A stretch of DNA of 64,000 nt from Halalkalibacter oceani (GTDB lineage: Bacteria; Bacillota; Bacilli; Bacillales; Bacillaceae_D). Below the pieces are notes generated by a model, which was not told the DNA's origin, did not search any database, and saw only the letters and a program-made list of their open reading frames with translations. Position numbers and translations under genes: made by a program. The stretch is taken from positions 62,001 through 126,000 of the forward strand of contig NZ_JBEPKD010000005.1 of the NCBI RefSeq assembly GCF_040544555.1, given 5' to 3'. Below are positions 50,447-59,500 of this stretch, in pieces (the first letter of the stretch is position 1; the number at the start of each line of letters is the position of its first letter).

Positions 50447-51325
50447 ATGGGTGCTAAAGTGAATGAGTTGCAATTAATTGAGGGTGGAAAAGATGTCAGA
50501 GATAAGTTCATTGGCAAAGTTGAGATTTTAGAGCGTATGAAAGAATTAAGCTTATTACCAGATGGAGAAAATGCAAACACTGAAATGGTTGCAGAGTTTT
50601 ACGGGGTTTCAAAATCAACAATAGAAAGTGTCGTAGAAGACAATCGAAACGAAGTAATTGAAGATGGATACAATGTCTTAAAAGGCGCTGAGCTAAAGAT
50701 TTTTAAAGGTAACACCCTACAAGGGTGCAACCTTAACAATAAGCTAAAATATGCCAGACAGATCGCCCTCTTCCCCCGTAGAGCAATCCTTCGTGTCGGT
50801 ATGTTGCTTCGTGATTCAGAAGTAGCTAAGCAAGTGAGAACATACTTGCTAAATGTAGAAGAGATTGCCTCCCCTACTCAAAAAGAAACGGCTAGAAAGC
50901 CAGCATGGACAACCGAAGAAGACCTAATTGTTTTGAACTCTGTCTTAATGAGCGTTAATAACGATGGGACGTTAACCGAGGGTTTAAAAGAAGCAAGTCA
51001 AAAATTGAACAGAAAATTCTCTACTGTAAATAGTCGTTGGCAATATAGTATAAGACATGTTGCTGACAAAGAAGTATTAGATAAGATCAAGAGCAACGTG
51101 GATAGACACATGAAGAAAGATAGATCTGATGAAAATGAAGCAAATGAACTTCGCTTAGAAATTGGCTATCAGATAGACTCAGTATATCGTGAGAATTGTG
51201 AACTAAAGAAAGAAAATGAAATACTAAAGTCTGATAATGAGAAATTAAAAAGAATGTACAAGAAGCTAAAATCAGAACACACAACCGTTATAGCTTATCC
51301 GAACGGAAAAACCCATCGCCTTTAG
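50447..51325 (+). CDS. Antirepressor/RsfA-like DNA-binding protein, 3' end altered by an IS
   Basis: Start ATG 50447 (MGAKVNELQLIEGGKDV), AAAGGAG nine bases upstream. Residues about 35-140 (VAEFYGVSKSTIESVVEDNR, RAILRVGMLLRDSEVAKQVR) match phage antirepressor-type domains. Residues about 150-205 (RKPAWTTEEDLIVLNSVLMS, RKFSTVNSRWQYSIRH) form a Myb/SANT-like domain as in RsfA. A coiled coil follows. The last eight residues (PNGKTHRL) are encoded by the left end of an inserted IS605-type element; the original C-terminus probably survives at 52801-52860. Confidence 0.7.
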   Translation: MGAKVNELQLIEGGKDVRDKFIGKVEILERMKELSLLPDGENANTEMVAEFYGVSKSTIESVVEDNRNEVIEDGYNVLKGAELKIFKGNTLQGCNLNNKLKYARQIALFPRRAILRVGMLLRDSEVAKQVRTYLLNVEEIASPTQKETARKPAWTTEEDLIVLNSVLMSVNNDGTLTEGLKEASQKLNRKFSTVNSRWQYSIRHVADKEVLDKIKSNVDRHMKKDRSDENEANELRLEIGYQIDSVYRENCELKKENEILKSDNEKLKRMYKKLKSEHTTVIAYPNGKTHRL

Positions 51326-52804
51326 GCATGGGATGATAGTGAGGTCGGTCAGGGATGGCTTTTGCCATCTTAATTGACCGAAAAATCACTACACAAATTG
51401 TTTTTCATGCAAAAAATTGTTATATAATAGACATATAGCAAAAAAGGAAGTGACGAACAATGGTCATGTATTTAACTCAAAGCAATCAAATCAGAGGTCT
51501 TTCTAAGGAGCAATTTAAACAACTGAAAGAAATGTGTCACTATGCAAAAAACCTTTACAATGTAGGCTTGTATAATGTGCGACAACATTACTTTACAGAA
51601 AAAAGCTTTTTAAGCTATGAATCCAACTATCACGTTTCAAAAACCAATGAAAATTATGGCATGCTTCAAGCGGGTGTTTCACAGCAAATTTTAAAAGTAG
51701 TAGATCGCTCTTTTAAAAGCTTTTTTAATCTAATTAAGAAAGCGAAAAAAGATGAATACCGCTTTCAAGATGTGAAATTACCGAGATATTTAAAGAAAGA
51801 TGGTCTGTTTCCACTCATTTTTTCTACAAATGCAATTAGTATTAAAGATGGTTTTTTCCGTGTAGCTGTTTCAAATGCGTACAAAAAGTTGAATCCAAAT
51901 TTCCAACAAATCCTGATACCTTTCCCTTCAAGACTAGAGGGTAAAAAGATAAAAGAAGTACGAATCGTCCCAAGAAACAACGGACAATTCTTTTCTATTC
52001 AATACGTCTATGAGCAACCGTATGAAGTGACAGAGCTAGATCGTAGCAAAGCACTAGCTATTGACATCGGATTAGACAATCTGGCTTCTTGCGTTGATAC
52101 AGATGGGGCATCCTTTTTAATGGATGGAAAGAAAATCAAATCAATTAACCGTCTATACAACAAAGAGAAAGCACGTTTACAATCCATTGCCATGAAACAG
52201 GGTATGAAATACACGAAGCAGATTGACGCTATAACATTGAAGCGCAATCGTCAAATCAGTGATTCCATAAAAAAAAGCGCCAGACACATCATTAACTATT
52301 GCATAGAAAACAAAATCGGCAATCTAGTTGTGGGCTACAATAAAGATTTTAAGAGAAATATCAATATTGGCAAAAAGAATAATCAGCAGTTTGTACAAAT
52401 TCCATTTGGAAATTTGAGAGAGCAACTTTTTAATCTTTGTGAGCGATATGGCATTGAATACAAAGAGCAAGAAGAAGCCTATACAAGCAAAGCGTCTTTT
52501 TTTGACAATGACCTCATTCCGAATTGGAATCCAGAAGAAAAAGAAAAGCACATTTTTAGCGGAAAACGTATAAAACGTGGTCTTTACCGCACGAAAACCG
52601 GATATGAGCTAAATGCTGATATTAATGGAGCTTTAAATATTTTACGCAAAAGTAACTTGGTGGATTGTGAAATCCTACAAGCTAGAGGGCGTTTGGCTCG
52701 CCCATTAAGAATAAGAGTCATTTGACCAAACTTCTTTTAAAGAATCCCACTCGTTTCACCGCAAGGTGTAGAGCTTGCCCCTTTAGGGGTGGGAGAAGTC
52801 AAGA
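51298..52804 (+). mobile_element. IS605-family element carrying only tnpB
   Basis: Left end: hairpin CCCATCGCC/GGCATGGG (51312-51332) and a longer stem 51346-51380. Right end: CCCCTTTAGGGG (52778-52789) nested in TCCCAC/GTGGGA. These subterminal hairpins are typical for IS200/IS605. No tnpA is present, so it would need a transposase in trans. Ends are estimates. Confidence 0.7.
51460..52725 (+). CDS. tnpB: TnpB, RNA-guided nuclease of IS605 type, 421 aa
   Basis: RuvC-like motifs: first Asp in AIDIGLDNLAS, the central region LVVGYNKDFKRNINIG then EQEEAYTSKASF, and the last Asp in LNADINGALNIL. The usual CxxC zinc finger between the last two is absent. TnpB proteins cut DNA guided by an RNA made from the element's right end, helping the element persist. 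ATG 51460 with GGAAGTG upstream and TATAAT about 35 bases before. Confidence 0.88.
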   Translation: MVMYLTQSNQIRGLSKEQFKQLKEMCHYAKNLYNVGLYNVRQHYFTEKSFLSYESNYHVSKTNENYGMLQAGVSQQILKVVDRSFKSFFNLIKKAKKDEYRFQDVKLPRYLKKDGLFPLIFSTNAISIKDGFFRVAVSNAYKKLNPNFQQILIPFPSRLEGKKIKEVRIVPRNNGQFFSIQYVYEQPYEVTELDRSKALAIDIGLDNLASCVDTDGASFLMDGKKIKSINRLYNKEKARLQSIAMKQGMKYTKQIDAITLKRNRQISDSIKKSARHIINYCIENKIGNLVVGYNKDFKRNINIGKKNNQQFVQIPFGNLREQLFNLCERYGIEYKEQEEAYTSKASFFDNDLIPNWNPEEKEKHIFSGKRIKRGLYRTKTGYELNADINGALNILRKSNLVDCEILQARGRLARPLRIRVI

Positions 52805-52860
52805 ATGTTGTTGGTGCTGCTATGAAGGCTCATACTCGTGAAGTATTGAGGATGAAATAG
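52801..52860 (+). pseudogene. Severed 3' end of the antirepressor/RsfA-like gene
   Basis: From 52801 an open frame reads KNVVGAAMKAHTREVLRMK to TAG 52860. Joined to codons upstream of the IS (…SEHTTV) it gives a continuous C-terminus, so this is the displaced tail. Confidence 0.5.
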
Positions 52861-52882
52861 AGCGTATAATATACTAGTAAAA

Positions 52883-52926
52883 ACCTCCCATTTTGTCGTA
52901 TAATGGTAGAATGACGGATGGGAGGT
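52883..52926 (+). promoter_or_regulatory. Inverted repeat masking the ribosome site of the PemK-like gene
   Basis: ACCTCCCAT (52883-52891) is complementary to ATGGGAGGT (52918-52926), which contains the ribosome site. A TATAAT lies upstream at 52865-52870 and another between the arms (about 52899), so the choice of promoter decides whether the mask is transcribed. Confidence 0.6.
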
Positions 52927-52932
52927 GAAGAA

Positions 52933-53691
52933 ATGAATATATTAAGTATCTTACATACTTTTGAGAACTTAACTAATAAAGAAAAAGAGCGACTTTTAAA
53001 AGAATTTAAGGTGAAGTCGTTTGTTGAACTCCACTTGAAAATTAATGAATCATTGAAAAAAACTCTAAATGTAATTGAAAATCAAGATTTAATTAATGCA
53101 TCAAAATTCGTTAGGTGGAATGATGATTGGAATGAATATGGAATTTACGGAAGTAAAAGAGAAGTCTTGAAAGAAGTAGCTTCCAAAACCTATAGTAGAG
53201 GTAGAATTTTATTCATTGACTTCGGTCATCACAACATAGGTAGAGAGTTTTCGCATAATCATGCAGGAGTCGTACTAAAAGACTTTGGTTCAGTTATAGA
53301 AGTATTGCCTATAACATCGGACAAAGGTAAGAAATTTTCCAGCGATATTGAAAAAGCGATTATTCGAGTAAAGAAAGCCGATTATAATCAGTTTGATAAT
53401 AATTCAATTTTGTTAACACATCAAATTCAATCAATCTCTAAGAATAGAATTATCAAAGACTTACACAAAACAATAGCTAAGACAGAATTAATGGTTCAGA
53501 TTGAAGAAAGACTATCCTTCACTTATGCTCCTTACTATTCCAAAAAACAAAATGATGAAATAAACTCATTATCAGAAAAAGTTTTGCAATTAGAAGAAGA
53601 AATTCGTATTATGAGTGAATTAACTAAGGGAATAACTGAAGTAACTACTAGTGAAAAGTTAATCGCTTCTCATAAAGAAATAGTTGACTAA
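52933..53691 (+). CDS. PemK/MazF-like toxin with coiled-coil tail, 252 aa
   Basis: Start ATG 52933 (MNILSILHTFENLTNKEKER) with GGGAGGTGA upstream. Residues about 90-185 show the MazF/PemK barrel: RGRILFIDFG, GREFSHNHAGVVL, EVLPITSDKGK and HQIQSISKNRI. Such toxins are mRNA interferases. A helical N-terminal extension and a C-terminal coiled coil (SLSEKVLQLEEEIRIMSELT) make it over twice the usual length. No antitoxin gene lies next to it. Confidence 0.75.
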   Translation: MNILSILHTFENLTNKEKERLLKEFKVKSFVELHLKINESLKKTLNVIENQDLINASKFVRWNDDWNEYGIYGSKREVLKEVASKTYSRGRILFIDFGHHNIGREFSHNHAGVVLKDFGSVIEVLPITSDKGKKFSSDIEKAIIRVKKADYNQFDNNSILLTHQIQSISKNRIIKDLHKTIAKTELMVQIEERLSFTYAPYYSKKQNDEINSLSEKVLQLEEEIRIMSELTKGITEVTTSEKLIASHKEIVD

Positions 53692-53800
53692 ACACAACAA
53701 AACGTGTATGATGTAAGTATCAAAAGTTATATTAACCCTTTCCGTAAGGAATGAGGCTGTGCAATTAACCTATTAACCCTTGCAATATTGCAAGAGGCTT

Positions 53801-53835
53801 AAGACCTCCCTCCATTGTGAGCGAGGTCTTTTTCG
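53801..53835 (+). terminator. Intrinsic terminator at the right edge of the island
   Basis: AAGACCTC (53801-53808) pairs with GAGGTCTT (53823-53830), followed by TTTTC. The palindrome CTTGCAATATTGCAAG (53779-53794) lies just before. Confidence 0.75.
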
Positions 53836-53872
53836 TGGTTTCGATATTTGTTTATACATATGCCCCATGTCT

Positions 53873-53901
53873 CCCCTACTCTACTGGAGTCAGGGGATTT
53901 T
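53873..53901 (+). terminator. Second terminator-like hairpin before the tape measure gene
   Basis: CCCCT-ACTC pairs with GAGT-C-AGGGG (53873-53896), then ATTTTTG. It lies only 34 bases before the tape measure start. Confidence 0.55.
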
Positions 53902-53934
53902 TGTGTTTTAATTGCTTTGAAAGGAGTTGATGAA

Positions 53935-55184
53935 ATGAATGAAGATTTGAAGTTGCTGATTACAGCAGGGATTAATACTGGTACATCTGTAAGGGAAATC
54001 AATAATTCAATTAAACAACTGCAGAAAGTTGTTAATCAAAAGAAATTAAATTTAAATATTAAAGTTAATCAAGATACTTTAAAGCAAATTGAAATGTTTA
54101 ATACACGGATGAAGGCGCTGGGAGATCAAGCTTTAAATACACGGAAAGTTATAGAAGAAGTCACCTCCCCCACTGGCGCAAAAGTAACAAGAACTCACTG
54201 GGAAGGTGTAGGTGGGGCATTTTCTGAGATCGAATCAAAAGCCAAGCAGACTCAGAAATCAATGGCTCAAACATCGGAAGTAGCAAAAGAGACTAAAAAA
54301 GAATTTGATTCAATAGCAACATCTACTCAAAAAAATGAGAAATCAGCTCAAAAATTTAACTCTGAAATTCAAAAAACAGAGAATTTAGTAAAGCGTACAT
54401 CACGTTTGAATTCTGAAGGTAAAAAGGTTTGGGATGAGACATATCAAAGCGCTTCAAAGGCACGGCAGGAAGTTGTTAAATATAATGAACATGGTGAACA
54501 AACCAATAAAGTTTACACTGAAAATTATAATAATTTAAGAAAACTTTCTCAGGAACGAGCTAAGTTGAGACGTGAATTGGTTGCAATGCAATCAGATGGT
54601 CGTATTTCTCAATCTCAGTTTAATGATTTATCTAGTAGATTAAATACAAGCACTAGCCAAGTTGCTTTGAATAAATATAAAGAACAGATGAAGTCATTAA
54701 CTACAGTTACAAGCCAAGCAACAGCTAATCAAGCTAAATTAAATCAAGAGCAAGGTAAATTTAGAATTAATTTAAATCAATTACATAATCAAGGAAAAAT
54801 TACTGAAGATCAATTAAGACAATTCAGTAATGCGGTTAATACTACAAAGTCAGTCGGACAAGTTAAAAGGCTATCGCAAGAAATAGATAAGCTAAGAGTG
54901 AAGGCTTCCAGTGTGTCTTCTACTCCACTAACTCAATTTGATCTAGATTTAGCAAGAAGGCAATTTGATAATAAAGCAAGTGAGGCAATTAGACAATACC
55001 CATCTATTGATAAACGGGCAATAGCTGACCTGCAAAATCAGTTTAAATCACTAGAAGTAGGAACAGATAACGTAAGAAATAAAATAAGAGATTATAACAT
55101 GTCTCTAACGGAAACTGTCAGTCAGACTAAACGTGTGACTGCTAATACTAATACAATGGCTGGGGCATTCCAGAATGCAATGGT
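53935..55184 (+). CDS. Tape measure protein, exon 1
   Basis: Start ATG 53935 (MNEDLKLLITAGINTGTSVR) with AAAGGAG upstream; the open frame before it covers a terminator. Encodes residues 1-416 plus two bases of the next codon, nearly all coiled coil (many Q/K/E heptads). The exon ends GCA ATG GT and joins G AAG TTC of exon 2. The complete spliced protein is 2654 aa and sets tail length. Confidence 0.82.
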
Positions 55185-55481
55185 GGAATATCGCCGTCTA
55201 GCTTAGTAATAGGCTAGATTATGACAGGGGAAAATCGGTGAAGGCTAAGTCGTAAGATATGCTAATACCGAGGTAAATATTAAATGTAAAAGTTTAATAT
55301 CACCGTAACGCATAGGTCTTGAACCTGTGTTTTTATCCACAGAATATAATAGACCCACGAGTCTCCTGTACCCTATCGATTATTCGAGGGTAAAAATGTA
55401 TGCTATCTCATCATGAATCAACATGATTCAAAGGAGGAAACTCCGAGGGAGTAAAGATAAAAAGCTTTACTGTGAAAAATG
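55185..55481 (+). ncRNA. Group I intron 1 in the tape measure gene (297 nt)
   Basis: Exon end ATGGT pairs with the guide GCCGT at 55193-55197, with terminal U-G; the intron ends in G55481. The core helix GGTCT/AGACC corresponds to GGAGA/TCTCC in the terL intron. No endonuclease gene. Splicing yields AMVKFPIWMAAST. Confidence 0.75.
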
Positions 55482-55901
55482 GAAGTTCCCTATCTGGATG
55501 GCAGCCAGTACCGCTTTCTTTGGTACGATCAGAAGTTTCCAAAATATGTTAACACAAATTATCGAGATCGACAGTCAAATGACCTCATTAATGAGGGTAT
55601 CCAATGGAGAAATCGATAGAAATCATATTCTTCAGCAAAGTGTTGATTTGGCAACGCGATTGGGTAATACAATAAGCCAAATTAACGCTGGGCTTGAAAC
55701 GTTCGCCAGACAAGGCTTTAGAGATGATGGGCTAATTGCCATGACGGAAGCATCTACCTTATTTTCCAATATTTCGGAAATGGATGTTGACCAAGCGGCA
55801 AGTGGTCTAACTGCTATAGCTATGGGCATGAAGGAAATTAGCGATACAGATATCATGGTTGCGGTTGATGCCATAAATGAAGTCGATAATAATTTTGCGA
55901 T
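55482..55901 (+). CDS. Tape measure protein, exon 2 (140 codons)
   Basis: Encodes KFPIWMAASTAFFGTIRSFQ and the phage tail tape measure core (LDLATRLGNT-type segments, SGLTAIAMGMKEISDTDIMV, AINEVDNNFA). Continues in frame after splicing to exon 3 as AISSQNIVQS. The open frame around it stops within intron 2. Confidence 0.8.
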
Positions 55902-56188
55902 TTGAAGAAGTCGCCTATATTGGTAACAATATAGTGATAACTCAGTGAACCCTATTGCTCAGGGGTGTACATTATTGTGCTAACGGTGGAAGTCTAAGTT
56001 ATTTTAATACTTAATAAAATAATATGATAATACCGTGCCAAGCTTGAAAGGTAACTTTCTTGAAGGTGTAACGACTAATTCTTAGGAGGGAAAGATGAGC
56101 TGCCCTTCGAAGCGCTGAGAATCCTTTTTAAAGGATTATGATATAGTCTAACCCCTATTAAATATGTCGAAAGACAGGGTATTATATG
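55902..56188 (+). ncRNA. Group I intron 2 in the tape measure gene (287 nt)
   Basis: Exon end GCGAT pairs with guide GTCGC at 55910-55914 (terminal U-G); the intron ends in G56188. The segments AACGACTAA (about 56070) and GATATAGTCTAAC (about 56143) are the paired P7 sides common in group I introns. Confidence 0.75.
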
Positions 56189-56324
56189 TTCTTCTCAAAA
56201 TATTGTTCAATCTATCCAAAAGTCAGTAGGTGCTGCAGAGACATTTGGTGTTTCACTGCATGAGCTAATTGGTTATACCACTGCTATTGGAGAAACTACG
56301 AGGGAATCTGGAAATATCATCGGT
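56189..56324 (+). CDS. Tape measure protein, exon 3 (45 codons)
   Basis: A very short exon: SSQNIVQSIQKSVGAAETFG, VSLHELIGYTTAIGETTRES, GNIIG. Joined to exon 4 it gives GNIIGNSLKTIFSRITT, the standard TP901-type tape measure motif. Confidence 0.8.
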
Positions 56325-56560
56325 GAAAAGTTGCTGATGTAAAATTCTCACTTATTGACTTGGACGCCCTAACGTTTAGACGAGGGTAACAGGGGCGAAG
56401 TTTAAATACACGCTGAACGACTGAGTGTGAGAACGCTATTAAGCATAGCGAAGCGACAGTCTGAACTTCTATGGAGACATAGAGAGTAAGGTTGAAGCGC
56501 CTTACCGCCAAATATAGTATTTGGTCAGTAACCTTTAAACTAGGTGAAAGTAACAGCTTG
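56325..56560 (+). ncRNA. Group I intron 3 in the tape measure gene (236 nt)
   Basis: Exon end CATCGGT pairs over 7 bp with guide GCTGATG at 56333-56339, with terminal U-G. The intron ends in G56560. P7-like sides are ACGACTGA (about 56414) and ACAGTCTGAAC (about 56456). Compact and without an open frame. Confidence 0.8.
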
Positions 56561-59500
56561 AACAGTCTTAAAACAATATTTTCCAGAATCACCACAATGG
56601 ATGGTTCAATTGATGCATTAAACTCAGTTGGTATAGCTGTACATAATATGGAGGGCGATGTTCGTCCAGTAGCAAATATATTAGATGAATTAGGCAGTAA
56701 ATGGAGTTCCTTGAACTCTCAACAACAGCAATCTATTGCGCTTCAAATTGCCGGCAGATATCAGCTCTCGCGCTTCTTGGTTTTGATGAATAACCATTCT
56801 AGAGCCATCGAAGCTACTAACACAGCCATGAATTCCGCAGGATCTGGAATGAGGGAGAATGAACAATACTTACAATCATTAGAAGCCCGCATAAACAGAT
56901 TTAAAAATTCGTGGACTGAAATGGCTATTACTGTCGGAGACGCTTTTCTGTCTGATGGTATTGTAGCATTTTCAGAAACTATGGCTACAATTTTATCTTC
57001 TAGTTCAGATATCATTAGTGTAATTGGTTTTCTGCCTCCAGCTCTTGGTGCGGCAACAGTGGCAACTGTAGCACTTAATTCTTCAATGAGAACCAATATA
57101 ACGACCGCCGCAGCTCAAGCGGGAACGCTAACTACACTTAGAGGTATAATTTCAGGTGTAGGTGCAAGTGCAACAGCAACTGGTGCAGCTTTAGCAACTA
57201 TGGGACGTTTCATGATTGGAGCCTTACCGCCTGTTGCTCTGATAATGCTTGGTAGCTTTGCATTAGAAAAGCTCTTCTCAGCTTACATGAAGAATAGAGA
57301 AGAAGTAAGGCAGCTAGAGCAAGAAATGAATAAGTCCACCGAGGCAATTAGAAGTCAAGGTGACACAGTTGATGAACTTGCAAATAGGTTCCAAGAACTT
57401 GAAAAATTAAAGCAAACAACTGGTTTAACAAATGAACAGGAAGAGGAATTTGTAAGTCTACAGAATCAATTAGCAGAAATACTACCTACTGTAGCTAGTG
57501 GATTAGATGAAAAAGGGAACAAGCTGATTGAAAGCTCTGATTTACTACAACAGGAAATTGACCTATTAAAAGAAAAAATTGAACTGGAGAAAGAGCAGAA
57601 TAGACTGAATTTAGATTCAAACATTAATAGTCTGCAATTAGATATCGATAAAGAAATTAATAATATTGATAAATTGAAAAAGCATGTAATTTTTTACGAA
57701 GAAGAAATTTCTAGATTGCAAAATGACAATACTGCCTCTGCTTTCGACATTGAATGGAATCAACTGCAATTATTTGCTACAAAACAAAAAATCATTGAAG
57801 CAGAGCAGAAAATTCTAAATCTTAATAAGCAAATAGGTCAAACAGTTGCCGATACTGTTGAAGATGCTTCTAACTTAAGTAATCTGGATTTTGACTGGAT
57901 ATCTGAGATCAAAAAGAATGGATTCGATGGCATTGATTTAAATAATGATGAATTAATTAAATTCACTAAAACCCTCTCCTCTATTCGCAAATCTTTCGGT
58001 GAAGCATTTTCAACCGATCAACTAAAAACTTTTTCTCAAGAGCAGTTGCAAATCCTCTCCCACATGTCAGTTAATCTTCAAAATGGGACAAAAGATTTTA
58101 GTGATTGGACAGATGCTTTAAAAAATGCAGGGTTCTCATCTGATGATGCAGAATCAGCTATTAGTGCGTTAAATAGAGCTGTTGAGGAAACTGCTCATGT
58201 ACAAGAAATGGTTGATCTTGGTGTATTTCGTGATTTAGAAGGAACAATTCCTGTAAAAACTACGAAAGAATACAATGAAGTTATAGAAGAAGGTATTCCT
58301 CTTTATATTGAAGTCGATGGGGTTATGCAGGAATTAACTGACACTTTAGACTCCCAATCCGAATCCATCGATCTCACTGAAAAATCCTTCGAAGAACTCA
58401 CTCAATACATAGCCGAAAAAACTAACCCTACCCTATCCGATTACATGGCACTGGCATCAGCCACATCAGATGAACTCGACATCCTCTCCTCTGCTCACAA
58501 GGAATTAATCACCGACGGTAAGCTTTCTCAATCAAGTCTAGATAAGCTAATCGAAGCTTACCCAGACTTCATCAAAGTAACTGGCTTATCGACAGATAAG
58601 ATGCTTGAATTTATAACAGCTTCTAAGCAGCAACGTATGCAAGCAATTCGTGATCAAAAAGAAATGACTAGAGCAACCATCGAAGAAACTGAGAAGCGAA
58701 TTGCAGAGATGCAAAAAGAAATCGACGCAATGGGAGCGCGGACTCTAGCTCAAATCAGAAGTTATAACGCTCAAATTACTAGTCTAAGAAATGCATTGTC
58801 TAACACGACTGACCGAAGCGAACAAGAAAGACTCTCTAATGAAATCACTCGCATTAGTGGAGTCATTTACGATTTAAATACTGCCTTCCAAGAGCAGCAC
58901 ACTATTCTAAGTGACTTAAAAAAAGAAAATGAGGAAGCAACTAATTCATACACTTACCTCGACTATGCAGTAAATGATTTAGCTGAATCTTATCATAAGA
59001 ATACTGAAGCAAACGACAAAAATAATAAATCTCAAAAAGACTCAATTTATTTAGCTAATAAGCGAGAAGAAGCAATCAAGGCTCTTAATCGTGAACTAAC
59101 CAGACAGCAAAACGCTCAAAATAACTTACTAAAGGGATCTCAAAGATGGTTAAAAGCTAAGCAGGAAGAAATCAACCTCACTCAAAAACTAAGAGAAGAA
59201 TTAGCTAATCAGAGGGCGGAATTAGAAAAACTACAAAATGCAGGAATCGTTCAACAATCAGGAGTAGTAAATTCTTCTTCGATGAATGGTGGATCGTCTT
59301 CATCGTCTTATAGCGGTCAATACGCTACTTATATTAATAAAGCCGCTGCACAATACGGAATTGATCCAAATCTAATTGCGGCTGTCATTCAAACAGAATC
59401 TAATTTCAATTCAAATGCCCGTTCCTCTGCCGGAGCACAGGGATTAATGCAATTAATGCCTGCTACCGCTAGAGAACTTGGAGTTACCAACATAAATGAT

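Noticed and set aside
55185..56560. Tape measure gene as a degraded pseudogene with several stops
   Set aside because: Removing three group I introns restores one 2655-codon frame with conserved motifs at each junction.
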